NCBI RefSeq assembly: GCF_002269505.1
Contig: NZ_NQKQ01000003.1
Coordinates: 62,001 to 126,000 of the forward strand
Source: Pseudomonas fragi
GTDB taxonomy: Bacteria > Pseudomonadota > Gammaproteobacteria > Pseudomonadales > Pseudomonadaceae
Direction: 5' to 3'
Length of the DNA: 64,000 nucleotides
Shown: positions 1 through 9,579 of the stretch, one piece after another
How the letters are laid out: every line of letters begins with the position of its first letter
Numbering within the stretch: position 1 is the first letter of the stretch
Made by a program: the position numbers and the translations under genes
Notes under the pieces: model-generated
Databases searched by the model: none
Seen by the model: the letters and a program-made list of their open reading frames with translations, nothing else
Told to the model about the DNA's origin: nothing

Positions 1-980
1 GGCGTACTCCAGGAACCATCGAATTTCATATGGGAGATGTGAAGGCGCAACTGGGTAAATCTGCTTTTAAGGTAGCTGTCCAGGCGATCCTTATAGTCAA
101 TATCCGACTCATCTGGTTTTTTTTTATCGGAAAGCCTAATGACTCTGTTACTGATCGGGGCTGTGGGGGACGTGCACTGCGCCCAGACCACAAACAGGCG
201 ATTATTGAAATAGACCGGACGAATACTTTGTTCCGGAATGTCTTCAGATATTGGCAGGGGGATTCTTTTCCATTCGGACCAGGCACCGGACTGTGGGGCG
301 TCCTGCTTGAAAGGTTGGGTGTGCCCGTCGCCCGGGCTCAGGGTACGGCTGGCCATGTTCAGTGAGCGCCAGAAGAGTGTGTTGTCTACATTCGAGCGGG
401 CAACAAAGTAGTAAGTGCTCTCGGCGAAGTGGCCTTTATCGCCATCGACATAGCCATTGATGGTTCTGAGGGTAGAAATCTCCTCGAATCGGCTCAGATA
501 GCGTTGAATGGCAGGCAGTACATCATTCGATTGAATTCGGCACTGGTTTATATCGTTTTCAAGTTGCAGGAAACTTTCGGTTTTTTGACTGCGTAGCATG
601 GGGTTCAGGTAATTGGCCGGGAAGTTGCGCAATTGTTGAACCGCGCGCCAGATCGAATAGGCATGCAGGCTATTGCGCCAGGTGTTCTGTTGGGCTGATG
701 TCATACCCTGTTGTTCATAACCGGGTTCCAGGCCCATTGAAATGGCATTGATATATTGCTGAAGGCTGGCAATGGCACTGGCGACACGACTGGTTGGCAC
801 AGCCTGGCCGACCTGCACATCCAGTAGCCAGTAGCTGTAGAGGTCATCGGCATTGTTGATTTTATCTTTGAATGCCGATGTTTTCAGGCTGCTGTCTTCA
901 GGCAGTACATAGGTCAGGTAGAACGCGACCATGGCATCGCGCAGTTGCTCATTGAGTTGCTGGTGCAGTTGTTCTGGCAT
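1..980 (-). CDS. Tc toxin A subunit, TcaB-like part (partial, runs off left edge)
   Basis: I translated this minus-strand frame by hand. It is open from an ATG at 980 to base 1, about 326 codons, so the 3' end lies outside the window. The start has a good ribosome-binding site (GAAGGAATGATC before ATG). The N-terminus (MPEQLHQQLNEQLRDAM) is helical. Around residues 205-290 comes a segment of the TcA neuraminidase-like/receptor-binding type (YYFVARSNVDNTLFWRSLN, then a W-S-E-W-K strand and RPVYFNNRLFVVWAQ). TcA forms the pentameric pore and translocation channel of insecticidal Tc complexes. The gene lies 39 bp downstream of the TcaA-like gene in the same direction, so the A subunit is split in two as in Photorhabdus TcaA/TcaB. 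The TcB partner would be expected further left. Confidence 0.85.
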   Translation of the reverse strand, partial: MPEQLHQQLNEQLRDAMVAFYLTYVLPEDSSLKTSAFKDKINNADDLYSYWLLDVQVGQAVPTSRVASAIASLQQYINAISMGLEPGYEQQGMTSAQQNTWRNSLHAYSIWRAVQQLRNFPANYLNPMLRSQKTESFLQLENDINQCRIQSNDVLPAIQRYLSRFEEISTLRTINGYVDGDKGHFAESTYYFVARSNVDNTLFWRSLNMASRTLSPGDGHTQPFKQDAPQSGAWSEWKRIPLPISEDIPEQSIRPVYFNNRLFVVWAQCTSPTAPISNRVIRLSDKKKPDESDIDYKDRLDSYLKSRFTQLRLHISHMKFDGSWST

Positions 981-1019
981 GATCATTCCTTCGATGGCGC
1001 AGTGGGCGCTACACTCATG

Positions 1020-3647
1020 TTAAGGGTGGGTGGCAAGGACGGCGCTGGCGACTTTTTGCCAGTTATCGGAGCTGGAGGTGGCCGTTAAACCGGTGGCCAT
1101 CAGCAATATTTCTGCTGAAAGGCCTGTTATCCGGGCGGTGTCATGGCAGCGCATCAGCCAGTCCAGTCCGGCCATGGAGCGCACTGCATTATTTGGCAGA
1201 TGCGATATCAACCGCTCTATCTCGTCGGGAATCCAGCCCATCATCCGGGCCAGTTGCTCGTGGATTGGCGAGGGGCCACTGTCCGCGGGCGGGCGATTGG
1301 CCAGTTCCAGATAATTGAGGAGCGCAGCGTGGCTGACCTCATAGAGCTGACTGAATTGGTTGAATCGCTGAATCAGGTACAGGGTGCCAAGCGTCAACTT
1401 GAGGGTTGAGCCTTCCGAGAGCTCGGCGTCAAGCCAGAGAGGGTTGAGCAGAAAGACCAGCAGGGCCTCGCGGTTGAGGGGTAGTTGCAGTTCGGCCTCG
1501 ATGCCGGGAAACAACAGCAGCAGGTGTTTGAGGTTGTCACGGGGCATTTTGCTGCCAAGCGCATTGGCGAAAGCCCGCGATACCTGTCGGAATATCAAGC
1601 TCAACAGATGTGCCGCCTCACCGGCCAGAGAGGTCTCCTTGAGCAGCTGTTCTATTTCCTCCCTCAAAGGACGCAGTTGCGAGTAGGCCGCCGACAACTG
1701 TGTCTTGAGCCTCTCTTTGACCGTGGCCTTGAGCGCTTTGTCGCGCTCGATATCCTGGCTCATGGTCACTTTCTCATCGACCAGGGTTTCCACGCTCTTT
1801 GCCAGATTATCGGTGTTCGGTTGCTCTGGCAGCAGGGGTTCTGCTTTCAGCAGCGCTTTGGCCAGCAGCACGTTCCAGGCGAACGCAAGAGGCTCATCGG
1901 GTTGTGGCAAGTGCAGACCGTCGATCGCGGCCTGGTTCAGCAAGTACCGGGGCATGCTTTGTAATACTTTGTCGAGCTGTCCGATCCTTTGTTGCAAGGG
2001 CGCGGATAGAGGCAGGTCATCCGTCAACAGTTGCTGGCGTAACTGCTGAACGCTTATGCCGCTGTCCTTGAGCCAGGTGACAGCCCAGTCCAGATGCATC
2101 AGAACATCGAGAAAATCCGTCGGCTCGTTTCTGCCGGATTTGCGTAATCTCGGTTTGACCAGGTACTGACGGTAAACCTTGCCGCCCAGCAGTTGGCACA
2201 GATGATCGCAGTCCATGACGGACAGGCCGAACAGGGCCGGCAGTGTTGCCTGGCGATAAAAGCTGGAAAATGTTCTGGTATCCCTGCGGGGAGAGGTGAA
2301 ATGCTGTTGCGTGCGGGTTTTGAGCAGTCCCAAAGACTGTGGCGTATCTTCAAGCCCCAATGCCCCGCAGACCCGATACAGGGTGGGCTCTGTGATTTTG
2401 AGGTCAAGCGGCTGGTTGTCGAGAGCCAGGACCGGATCGAGCCCGTGTGCGGGGTTGAATACCTGATCGAACAGAGACGGTGCCTGCCCCGATCCATGGA
2501 CAGGTATCTGGTACAGCCATGCTGAAAAGATTTGCGATTTGAGACCATACCGGCGGTTCAGATAGCGAAAGACTCCCAGTGCCCGCAAGCTATTTTCGTT
2601 GATAGTGATCGGCTCGGTGGTCGGGCGGCCTTCGCAGCCCATGATGCTGTAGAGCAGGGTGTCCAGATCAGCGAAAGGCATATCGAGCCAGCGCTGCAGG
2701 CGGATCATCCTTTGTAGCCGGTCTTGACGTTGCGCGGTGGTGTTTTGCAGGTGGTTTTGCCCGGATGCATCGGTACCGAGCCCCATGGAAGGCTGTTGTC
2801 CGTTGGATTCGACATCATTGATAAAGCGCGCACCCACATTGCTGTCCCTTGCCCTCTGGGTTGCATTGGGCATTACGTTTTTGGACCGGCCGGGCCGGAA
2901 ACTGCCCTGGGCTAGCAGCTCATGCAACTGCTGTGTGGTCAGGCCGGTATGCCGCATAAACTGTTGTTGCTCAGTGATCGGCTTGCTGTCGCCATAATGC
3001 TTTTTGTAAAGGTCCTCAAGCTCGGTGCCGGTAACTTTCCAGTCGCTGTTATCGGTCAGCAGGTCTTGCTGCGCCGGGCTGAGCAGGGTGAGCAGGGTGA
3101 GCAGGGACTGTGCGACATGAACACCCTGATGCACGATGCCGTATTTGCTCTCTGCCTGCGCGCTGCAGGGCAACTTGAGGCTGATGCGGTAGTTCAATTC
3201 ACCCAGCCCGGGTTTGTTGCCTGCCAGTCCCAATACGCATTGTCGATGGGCAAGGTCAAAAGGCAGTTCAAAGGGGTAGCGCAGATAGGCTAGCACCTGA
3301 TGGGCCGTACGCTCGCCATAAAGCGGGCGGTTCTTGTTCAGATAAACTTCGACAGGTGCTTGCAGGGCTTCATTGATCAGCGTCAGCAGGGGCAACTGGC
3401 GGGTAGTGCTTTCAGCGTCCACCACCAGGTTCTTGAGTGTCGGTCGTCGTTGTTCGAGGGTAATTTTATCCTGGGTACCTTTGCCGGTTTTCTCCACCTC
3501 CAGGGCAAAGCTGTAGAGCGCCTGCAGGTAGGTAGCGGGAGAGTCGACTGCGGCCAGGGCAGCAGGCTCGCAGCAGGCATTCAGGTTGTCCTTGAACAGG
3601 TCTGTCCAGGTGGGGCCTGAGTGGGGAGAGGGGGTGTCCGTTGGCAT
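1020..3647 (-). CDS. Tc toxin A subunit, TcaA-like N-terminal part
   Basis: An 875-residue protein of the virulence plasmid 28 kDa/TcA N-terminal family, the alpha-helical shell of a Tc toxin A component. Typical features are the repeated helical segments with LTxxQL motifs (TGLTTQQLHELLAQG near residue 240) and the N/GL...LYSIMG...ALGVFRYL...YGLK stretch near 340-380. The frame can be extended to a GTG at 3665, but the ATG at 3647 is preceded by CAGGAG with 7 nt spacing and is preferred. The product lacks the C-terminal pore and TcB-binding regions, which must be supplied by the next gene (1-980). There is no signal peptide, as expected for Tc proteins. The family call is firm; host and target cannot be told from sequence. 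Confidence 0.85.
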   Translation of the reverse strand: MPTDTPSPHSGPTWTDLFKDNLNACCEPAALAAVDSPATYLQALYSFALEVEKTGKGTQDKITLEQRRPTLKNLVVDAESTTRQLPLLTLINEALQAPVEVYLNKNRPLYGERTAHQVLAYLRYPFELPFDLAHRQCVLGLAGNKPGLGELNYRISLKLPCSAQAESKYGIVHQGVHVAQSLLTLLTLLSPAQQDLLTDNSDWKVTGTELEDLYKKHYGDSKPITEQQQFMRHTGLTTQQLHELLAQGSFRPGRSKNVMPNATQRARDSNVGARFINDVESNGQQPSMGLGTDASGQNHLQNTTAQRQDRLQRMIRLQRWLDMPFADLDTLLYSIMGCEGRPTTEPITINENSLRALGVFRYLNRRYGLKSQIFSAWLYQIPVHGSGQAPSLFDQVFNPAHGLDPVLALDNQPLDLKITEPTLYRVCGALGLEDTPQSLGLLKTRTQQHFTSPRRDTRTFSSFYRQATLPALFGLSVMDCDHLCQLLGGKVYRQYLVKPRLRKSGRNEPTDFLDVLMHLDWAVTWLKDSGISVQQLRQQLLTDDLPLSAPLQQRIGQLDKVLQSMPRYLLNQAAIDGLHLPQPDEPLAFAWNVLLAKALLKAEPLLPEQPNTDNLAKSVETLVDEKVTMSQDIERDKALKATVKERLKTQLSAAYSQLRPLREEIEQLLKETSLAGEAAHLLSLIFRQVSRAFANALGSKMPRDNLKHLLLLFPGIEAELQLPLNREALLVFLLNPLWLDAELSEGSTLKLTLGTLYLIQRFNQFSQLYEVSHAALLNYLELANRPPADSGPSPIHEQLARMMGWIPDEIERLISHLPNNAVRSMAGLDWLMRCHDTARITGLSAEILLMATGLTATSSSDNWQKVASAVLATHP

Positions 3648-3769
3648 GTTAAAACTCCTGTTCACGCAGTGGGTGATCCACTGCGCGTGCAGAAAATTAG
3701 CATTGCCCGGCGTGATTTCTCGGCCAGCCGAAAGCGCCGAAAAGCTTGGGAATTGTCGCTGAATGAGAT

Positions 3770-3799
3770 GCCTGCGCGTGTCTCGGACGCAGGCTTTTT
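3770..3799 (+). terminator. Hairpin plus T-run, weak terminator candidate
   Basis: GCCTGCG (3770-3776) pairs with CGCAGGC (3788-3794) across an 11-nt loop, followed by TTTTT on the plus strand. It lies between the tcaA-like gene and the TonB receptor, both on the minus strand. The T-run is on the side that would stop plus-strand (antisense) transcription. Confidence 0.3.
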
Positions 3800-3849
3800 A
3801 TGCTGCGGGGTGAAGGCAGGGGACTACATGCCCCCGCGCTGCTGCATGA

Positions 3850-6033
3850 TCAAAAGTTGATCGAGGCACTTAACCTTGCCGTCAGCGGCGCCCCCTGGAA
3901 GACATAGTTGTCGCCCATATATTCGCCCACATCGCGCCAGTAGCGCTTGTCGAACAGGTTGTCGACGGTCAGGCGAAACACTGTGTCGTAACCCTCGATA
4001 CGGGTGCTGTAGCGGCTGCCGATATTGAATATTGCGTAGGCGTCGGCCTGTACCGAACCCACCTGGCTGGCGTACTTCTTGCCGCTGTACTGCACGCCGC
4101 CGAGCAGGGCCAGGCCATCGACCCAGGGCAGGGCGTAGTCGCCATAGAGGCTGGCGCGCAGGGTCGGCACATTGATGGCCTGGTGGCCTTCGTATTCCGG
4201 GGTACCGCTGCCGGTGACCCGGGCGCGTATGGCCGCGACACTGGCGGCGATCTGCAGACGATCAGTTGCCTGACCGTTGGCCGCCAGCTCAATGCCGGTG
4301 TTTTTCTGCTGGCCCTGTTGTACGTAAGTGAACTCGCCATTTTCGGGGCGAGCATACTGGTACGCCTGGCGGATCTGGAACAGCGTGGCGCTCAGGCTGA
4401 GGCGCTGCCAGTCGTATTTGATCCCGGCCTCGATCTGCCGCGACACGGTGGGTGGCAGGATGTCAAATTTATTGCTGGCAAACCACGGCGCTGTGCCACC
4501 CAGGGACAGGCCTTTGCTGTAGCGGGTATACAACGTCATGTTTTGCACCGGCTTGTAGATCAGTGCGGCCTGGGGCAGGAATTCATAGCGTTGGGTGTGG
4601 CGGGTGGTGTCGCCCTGATTGTCGAAGGTCTTTTCATCCAGACGCACTTCGCGCCCGCCGATCAGGGTCTGCCATTGCTCGTTGAAGCTGATCAGGTCAT
4701 TGAAAAACACCCCGTACTGGCGGCTGTCCAGGCGGCGATGGCTGTCGTTGAGGGCGCCGTTGTAGCGCTCGAGGTTTTCAGGCTCGCTGTCGATATTGCC
4801 ACTGCCGAGCCCATGATTGATCGCATCACGATTATTCACCACGCGCCGGAATGCACTGCTGCCCAGCGTCAGCTCATGGCCTATAGCACCGGTATCAAAG
4901 CGGCCGCTGAGCGCTGCCTGTACCTCATTATTACGCCGGGTATCGTCCGGGCTGCGGAAGTCGTAGATGTCGTACCCACCCTCGGGGGTGAAGTAGTTGC
5001 CGACATTGGGAGCCACACAGCCGACCGTGCAGCCGCCCCAGGCAAATGAGCTGTAGTCGTCGATCACCACCTTGCTGCGCGAGGCGCTGAGGCTGCCTTT
5101 CCAGTTGTCGCTGAAGCGGTACTCGAAGTTGCCGTTGATATTCAGCGAATCAATGGTCACCGGTTTTGAGCCGCTCTGGTGGGCCAGCAGTTTTTTCGGC
5201 GAAGCGTGGTGCGGCAACTCGCTGCCGCCGAGCAGTTGATAACCCGGTACCGAGCGTTGCTCTTTGTTCTGATACTCCACATCCAGTTGCAGCAGTGCGT
5301 CGGGGCTGATGTTCCAGTCGAATGCCACAGAAGCAAAATCGCGCTGGCCATTGGCGTGTTCGACGTAAGAGTGGATGTCTTCATGGGCAACGTTGGCCCG
5401 CAGGCCGAACTGCTGTTCGCTGCCGAACCAGCCGCCCACATCGGTGGCGATGTAACCGCTACCGCGATCGTCGGTAGACACCGTGACAGAGCGCACATCG
5501 GCTGCCCGCTTGGTCACGTAATTGACCGCGCCACCGGGCTCGGAGACGCCGCTTTGCAGGCCTGAAAGGCCCTTGAGCAGCTCTACCTGCTGCTTGTTTT
5601 CCAGGCCAACGTTCTGCTCGCCGGTGATGGTGCGGCCATTGATCTTGTAGCTGCTGGCCGAGTTCAGCGAAAAGCCGCGCACGACAAAATTTTCGTAGTA
5701 GCCGACTGGCGCATAGCTTTCACCGACCGATGCGTCGTTTTTCAACACATCGCTGAGCAGGCGGGCTTGCTGGTCTTCAATCAGCGCATCGGTAAACACT
5801 GAAATGGCGGCCGGAGTATCGAGCAAGGGCGCCGCCTCGAAACCACCTATCCAGGCGTTGTCGGCCTGGTAGGCACTATTGTCCCGGGCGGTCACGGCGG
5901 TGGCGGGCAGTTCGGTTTTGGCTGCGTGTGCCGCAGGCATGGCGCTGCCCAGCAGCAGGCCGAGGCTGAGCAAACTGAGAGTGAATCGCGGGGCGGACTC
6001 TCCCTCGTTGAAAGTCCGGTAAAGCATGTTCAT
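3850..6033 (-). CDS. TonB-dependent siderophore receptor
   Basis: An outer-membrane ferric-siderophore receptor of 727 residues. The start at 6033 is chosen because CAGGAG lies 6 nt upstream and it gives a clean signal peptide (FTLSLLSLGLLLGSAMPAAHAA, cleavage near residue 38); the frame itself extends to 6117. The plug domain follows (about 60-200: TPAAISVFTDALIEDQQ, NFVVRGFSLN, a LLKG-LSGLQSG-SEPGG-VNYVTKR plug end), then a 22-strand barrel ending in aromatic NF (LSASINF). There is no N-terminal signalling (STN) extension, so it is not a FecR-type transducer. It is transcribed away from the tccC-like gene and separates it from the TcA genes. Its substrate cannot be told; the closest general type is the FhuE/FoxA-like class. 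Confidence 0.88.
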   Translation of the reverse strand: MNMLYRTFNEGESAPRFTLSLLSLGLLLGSAMPAAHAAKTELPATAVTARDNSAYQADNAWIGGFEAAPLLDTPAAISVFTDALIEDQQARLLSDVLKNDASVGESYAPVGYYENFVVRGFSLNSASSYKINGRTITGEQNVGLENKQQVELLKGLSGLQSGVSEPGGAVNYVTKRAADVRSVTVSTDDRGSGYIATDVGGWFGSEQQFGLRANVAHEDIHSYVEHANGQRDFASVAFDWNISPDALLQLDVEYQNKEQRSVPGYQLLGGSELPHHASPKKLLAHQSGSKPVTIDSLNINGNFEYRFSDNWKGSLSASRSKVVIDDYSSFAWGGCTVGCVAPNVGNYFTPEGGYDIYDFRSPDDTRRNNEVQAALSGRFDTGAIGHELTLGSSAFRRVVNNRDAINHGLGSGNIDSEPENLERYNGALNDSHRRLDSRQYGVFFNDLISFNEQWQTLIGGREVRLDEKTFDNQGDTTRHTQRYEFLPQAALIYKPVQNMTLYTRYSKGLSLGGTAPWFASNKFDILPPTVSRQIEAGIKYDWQRLSLSATLFQIRQAYQYARPENGEFTYVQQGQQKNTGIELAANGQATDRLQIAASVAAIRARVTGSGTPEYEGHQAINVPTLRASLYGDYALPWVDGLALLGGVQYSGKKYASQVGSVQADAYAIFNIGSRYSTRIEGYDTVFRLTVDNLFDKRYWRDVGEYMGDNYVFQGAPLTARLSASINF

Positions 6034-6058
6034 GCACAGCTCCTGAACGATGGGCAGG

Positions 6059-6084
6059 CTTGAGACCCGAGCCTGTTTCTCAAG
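6059..6084. repeat. Inverted repeat in receptor leader
   Basis: CTTGAGA (6059-6065) and TCTCAAG (6078-6084) form a perfect 7-bp inverted repeat with a 12-nt spacer, 26-51 nt upstream of the receptor start at 6033. It could be an operator or an mRNA hairpin. It does not resemble a Fur box. Confidence 0.3.
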
Positions 6085-6300
6085 TGCGTCATCATACAGG
6101 TGACTGCGGGCTGGCAATCTATCTGCGCGTGCTCAATTTGTCACTGACGGAGCGCCCGTCAACCGTTGGACTATCAGGGTTGGTCGCCATGAATGAGAAG
6201 AGGGTTATTCAGTCAAACGAAGACATATAAGTACTGCCGACGAAACCGGCTCATTGGATTAATCTGCCAGGAGGAACATTGTGCCAATCAGGTCAAACCT

Positions 6301-9054
6301 ATGCCTTCCTTGCATCGACACACCCCTTCACTCACGGCACTCGACCCCAGAGGGGCCAATGTGCGCGCGGTGGCTTACCACCGCTTGAGTGCTGAGGATG
6401 AACCTGTCGCCCGGGTGACGCGAAATGTGTTCGGCGCCACAGGGTTCTTGCAGCAACAGTGGGATCCGCGCCTGCATGCGCTGCGGGTGACAGATGCTCG
6501 GGTAAAACCCAATCTGAGCCATCGTTACAGCCTTTGCGGGCAGGTGTTGCACACAGGCAGTGTCGACGCCGGATGGCGTGTATCGCTATTGGGGTGCGCC
6601 GGTCAGCCGGTTCAATACTGGGACGGTCGCGGCGGGCGACAACGCCATGAATACGACCCTATGCTCAGGCCGGTTGCAGTATACGAGCAGACGCACAACG
6701 AAAGCTCGGAACGCTGCGTCGAGTATTTGACGTATGCCGAAGCGACACTCGAACACGCGGCGCTTAATTGTTGCGGTCGGCTTGTGCGTCATGAAGACCC
6801 TGCAGGCCGTGTGAGCTACGAGCATTATGGGCTTAATGGTGCCATCACGGGGCAGTCCCGGCGTATGGTAAAGGCCCAATCCTTGCTCTCCTGGCCCAAA
6901 CCTGAAAAAGAACGCGAACGGTTGCTGGAGTCGGAGTCATTCACCACTGCCTGGCACTACAACGCGGTGGGTGCCTTGCTGGAGCAGGTTGATGCCAAAG
7001 GCAACAGGCGGTTTTCTCAATACGCCGTAGACGGCAAGTTGTCCCGGATGGAACTGCAATTGCGCAGTGGTATACGCAAAGTGCTGGTGGAGCACAGGGT
7101 TTATAACGCGCAGGGCAAGTTAACCTCCGAGCGCGCCGGAAACGGCACCGTCACCTTGTCCAGCTACAATGAGCGCGATGGCCGTTTACAGCGGCTCCAG
7201 GTCTATCGATCGCAGAAAATGGACAGCGTGCTGCAAGACCTTGCCTACGGCTATGACCGCATCGGCAATGTGACTCGTATTCATGACGCGGCCCAACCGA
7301 GCGTCTGGTTCAGTAACGCCAGAATCGATGCCGTCAGCCGGTTTGGGTACGACACGCTGTATCAACTGGTCAAGGCCACCGGCCGCGAGAACACTCAGAA
7401 CCTGCACGGGGCAGACTTGCCGGGTGTAGTCCTGTTCGGCACAACGCAAAACGCCATCTGGGGTAATTACACCCGTCATTATCACTACGATACCGCGGGC
7501 AATTTGTTGCAGATGCAGCACGTACCCTCCGCAGGCCCGGGCTATACCCGGCGCATGAGGGTGGCGGCCCGAAGCAACCACAGCCTGCTGGAGATACCGG
7601 GGAGCGGGCCGGTACTGGCAGAAGGCTTCGATCCGTGCGGCAATCAGCAAACCCTGGCTGCGGGGCAGGCGATGAGCTGGAACTTGCGCAACCAGCTGAC
7701 GCAGGTGACCCAGGTGCGGCGCGAGGACGGTGACCCCGATGAGGAAACCTACACCTACGATGGGGCCGGGCAACGCGCACTCAAACGCAGGTTGAGCAAG
7801 GCCAAAAGCCAGATCCATACCCGTGAAGTCGTGTACCTGCCGGGGCTTGAACTGCGCCGCGACCACGCCAGCGGGCAATGGCTCACGGTGCTGTCGGTCG
7901 AAACGGGTCGCAGCACCGTCAGGGTGCTGCAATGGGAGAAGGGTCGGCCAGCGAAAATAGACGATGAGCAACTGCGCTTCAGCGTGTCGGACATGACTGG
8001 CAGTAGCACACTGGAACTGGACGAGCAGGCTGCGTTGCTCAGTCAGGAGGGTTATTACCCTTATGGCGCCACGGCCTGGTGGGCGGCCAGAAGTGCGATT
8101 GAAGCCACATTCAAGACCATTCGACATTCAGGCAAGGAACTCGATGCCACAGGCTTGTATTACTATGGCTATCGCTACTACGCACCGTGGTTGCAGCGCT
8201 GGATTAACCCAGATCCCGCTGGAGTCATTGACGGGCTGAATCTATTTTGCATGGTCAGGAACAATCCAGTGAGCTTGCGCGATAGCCATGGCAGGCAGTC
8301 GCAAGAAAATGATGACGACTACTCGGAGTATGCTCCCGGCGCAATGAGTTCGGGTTATCAGCAAAGCGCGCATTCGTTCCGGCGCCGGGACATTGATGAG
8401 CATGCGGCGTCAGCTCGCCAGGCGTCTGTTGTGAGTGGCCTGTCTCACAAGGTGTATCGCACCCATACAGTTGAATCAGTCTATACGGCGCCTCTTGTAC
8501 CTGGAGCATATCGTTTCAAAAATGAGTATTTGCCGGGGCGTTGGAGAATGATGGAAAACTTCCGTGCCCCCGGCGAGGGTCCCAACGCGACGGATGTGAC
8601 CTGGCATCAATATGAACAGGTTTCAAGACAGAACAATTTTTTCGGCGTCCTCCCGAAAGTCATTGTGCGCTGGGACGTGATCAATAAAGAGGCGCTACGC
8701 GCCACCAACGAGCAGGATGGAATGCTGGAGCGTTTTCTGGCCAGTGAAGGTAATGGTCGGTCTACCCAGAAAATCATGAATGCATTCGGCCTGCGGGCCA
8801 CCGGCATTGAAAGGCGAGAAGTTCATGATGTCCGTAAAGGGCTGGATGTCGACATCATTGCAGTGCATGTCGAGCCGGCTCCTCTGCCTCGAAGCAAGTC
8901 CCAGGATTCACTTTACAAAAAGGATTTACGCAAGGAGGTAGAGCGAGACTTGAGACGGATGAGCCGTCATCCACTCTCACGTGCCGCACATGCTGTATGG
9001 CGAGCGGTCAAGCGGGCAGTGTTGCCACATTTGCCCCGTCCTGGATTACGCTGA
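6301..9054 (+). CDS. TccC-type RHS-repeat toxin (Tc complex C subunit)
   Basis: A 917-residue TccC-like protein. The start MPSLHRHTPSLTALDPRG is the usual TccC N-terminus, although no strong ribosome-binding site sits next to it. RHS/YD repeats fill residues about 40-600 and form the cocoon that encloses the toxin. The conserved RHS core ends with GLYYYGYRYYAPWLQRWINPDPAG...RDSHG; Asp638 and Asp661 match the aspartates used for self-cleavage in this family. The roughly 250 residues after that are the hypervariable effector, which I do not recognise; it ends in a very basic tail rich in R and K. It lies opposite in direction to the TcA genes and is separated from them by a TonB receptor. The RHS/TccC call is firm; the effector activity is unknown. 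Confidence 0.88.
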   Translation: MPSLHRHTPSLTALDPRGANVRAVAYHRLSAEDEPVARVTRNVFGATGFLQQQWDPRLHALRVTDARVKPNLSHRYSLCGQVLHTGSVDAGWRVSLLGCAGQPVQYWDGRGGRQRHEYDPMLRPVAVYEQTHNESSERCVEYLTYAEATLEHAALNCCGRLVRHEDPAGRVSYEHYGLNGAITGQSRRMVKAQSLLSWPKPEKERERLLESESFTTAWHYNAVGALLEQVDAKGNRRFSQYAVDGKLSRMELQLRSGIRKVLVEHRVYNAQGKLTSERAGNGTVTLSSYNERDGRLQRLQVYRSQKMDSVLQDLAYGYDRIGNVTRIHDAAQPSVWFSNARIDAVSRFGYDTLYQLVKATGRENTQNLHGADLPGVVLFGTTQNAIWGNYTRHYHYDTAGNLLQMQHVPSAGPGYTRRMRVAARSNHSLLEIPGSGPVLAEGFDPCGNQQTLAAGQAMSWNLRNQLTQVTQVRREDGDPDEETYTYDGAGQRALKRRLSKAKSQIHTREVVYLPGLELRRDHASGQWLTVLSVETGRSTVRVLQWEKGRPAKIDDEQLRFSVSDMTGSSTLELDEQAALLSQEGYYPYGATAWWAARSAIEATFKTIRHSGKELDATGLYYYGYRYYAPWLQRWINPDPAGVIDGLNLFCMVRNNPVSLRDSHGRQSQENDDDYSEYAPGAMSSGYQQSAHSFRRRDIDEHAASARQASVVSGLSHKVYRTHTVESVYTAPLVPGAYRFKNEYLPGRWRMMENFRAPGEGPNATDVTWHQYEQVSRQNNFFGVLPKVIVRWDVINKEALRATNEQDGMLERFLASEGNGRSTQKIMNAFGLRATGIERREVHDVRKGLDVDIIAVHVEPAPLPRSKSQDSLYKKDLRKEVERDLRRMSRHPLSRAAHAVWRAVKRAVLPHLPRPGLR

Positions 9055-9579
9055 TGCGTGGCTCAATGAGACCTCGAACTGACTCAGTGGGGCTTAATCA
9101 CAGACAGAAAAATCCTGTAATCCCTGCACCCTGCGATCTGAATAAAACCTTGATCTAGACATGTTGCATGGGGTATAGCTAAAAAGGTCACTCGTAGTAT
9201 TACAGGAAATTACAACGCCCTTATGGATGGAATCACACGTATCAATCGCCAGTTGGGCTCACACTTCGCATCCCTGATTGCAAGCTGTGGGCCTCACGTC
9301 AAATGCTGCATTCGTGCAGTCACAGGGTTTGTTTCCCGCCATCTCGCAGACTTCGCTTTTCCCCACCTGAGACCCTGTTTCTCGGGCAGCTGCGCCAACT
9401 GGCGCCATTGTTACGTCCCTCCGCCTGACTCTTTCTGACCACCAGCCGTTCCGGTGCACTCACGCCCCGCTGTCATTGGTGCGTTCTGCTGCCTGGAATT
9501 TGTATTTGAAACCACGTTTTTGATCCAGAGCGTTTCCGCGGGCAGCCAATAATCGCTCGCGCTACAAGGAGCTGTGTTG
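9055..9579. other. 525-bp intergenic region / long leader of the mtlD-type gene
   Basis: No convincing gene. A 71-codon frame at 9223-9438 has no ribosome-binding site and looks random. TCCTGTAAT (9113-9121) and ATTACAGGA (9199-9207) form a 9-bp inverted repeat about 77 nt apart. The region presumably holds the promoter and a long 5' leader for the gene at 9580. Confidence 0.5.

Noticed and set aside
6281..6382. Short GTG frame with a strong AGGAGG site overlapping the tccC-like start
   Set aside because: It could be a leader peptide, but length and composition show nothing conserved. The strong site may simply be chance or belong to an alternative start of the toxin gene.
9223..9438. 71-codon frame in the gap before mtlD
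   Set aside because: No ribosome-binding site, no recognisable domain and unusual amino-acid composition.
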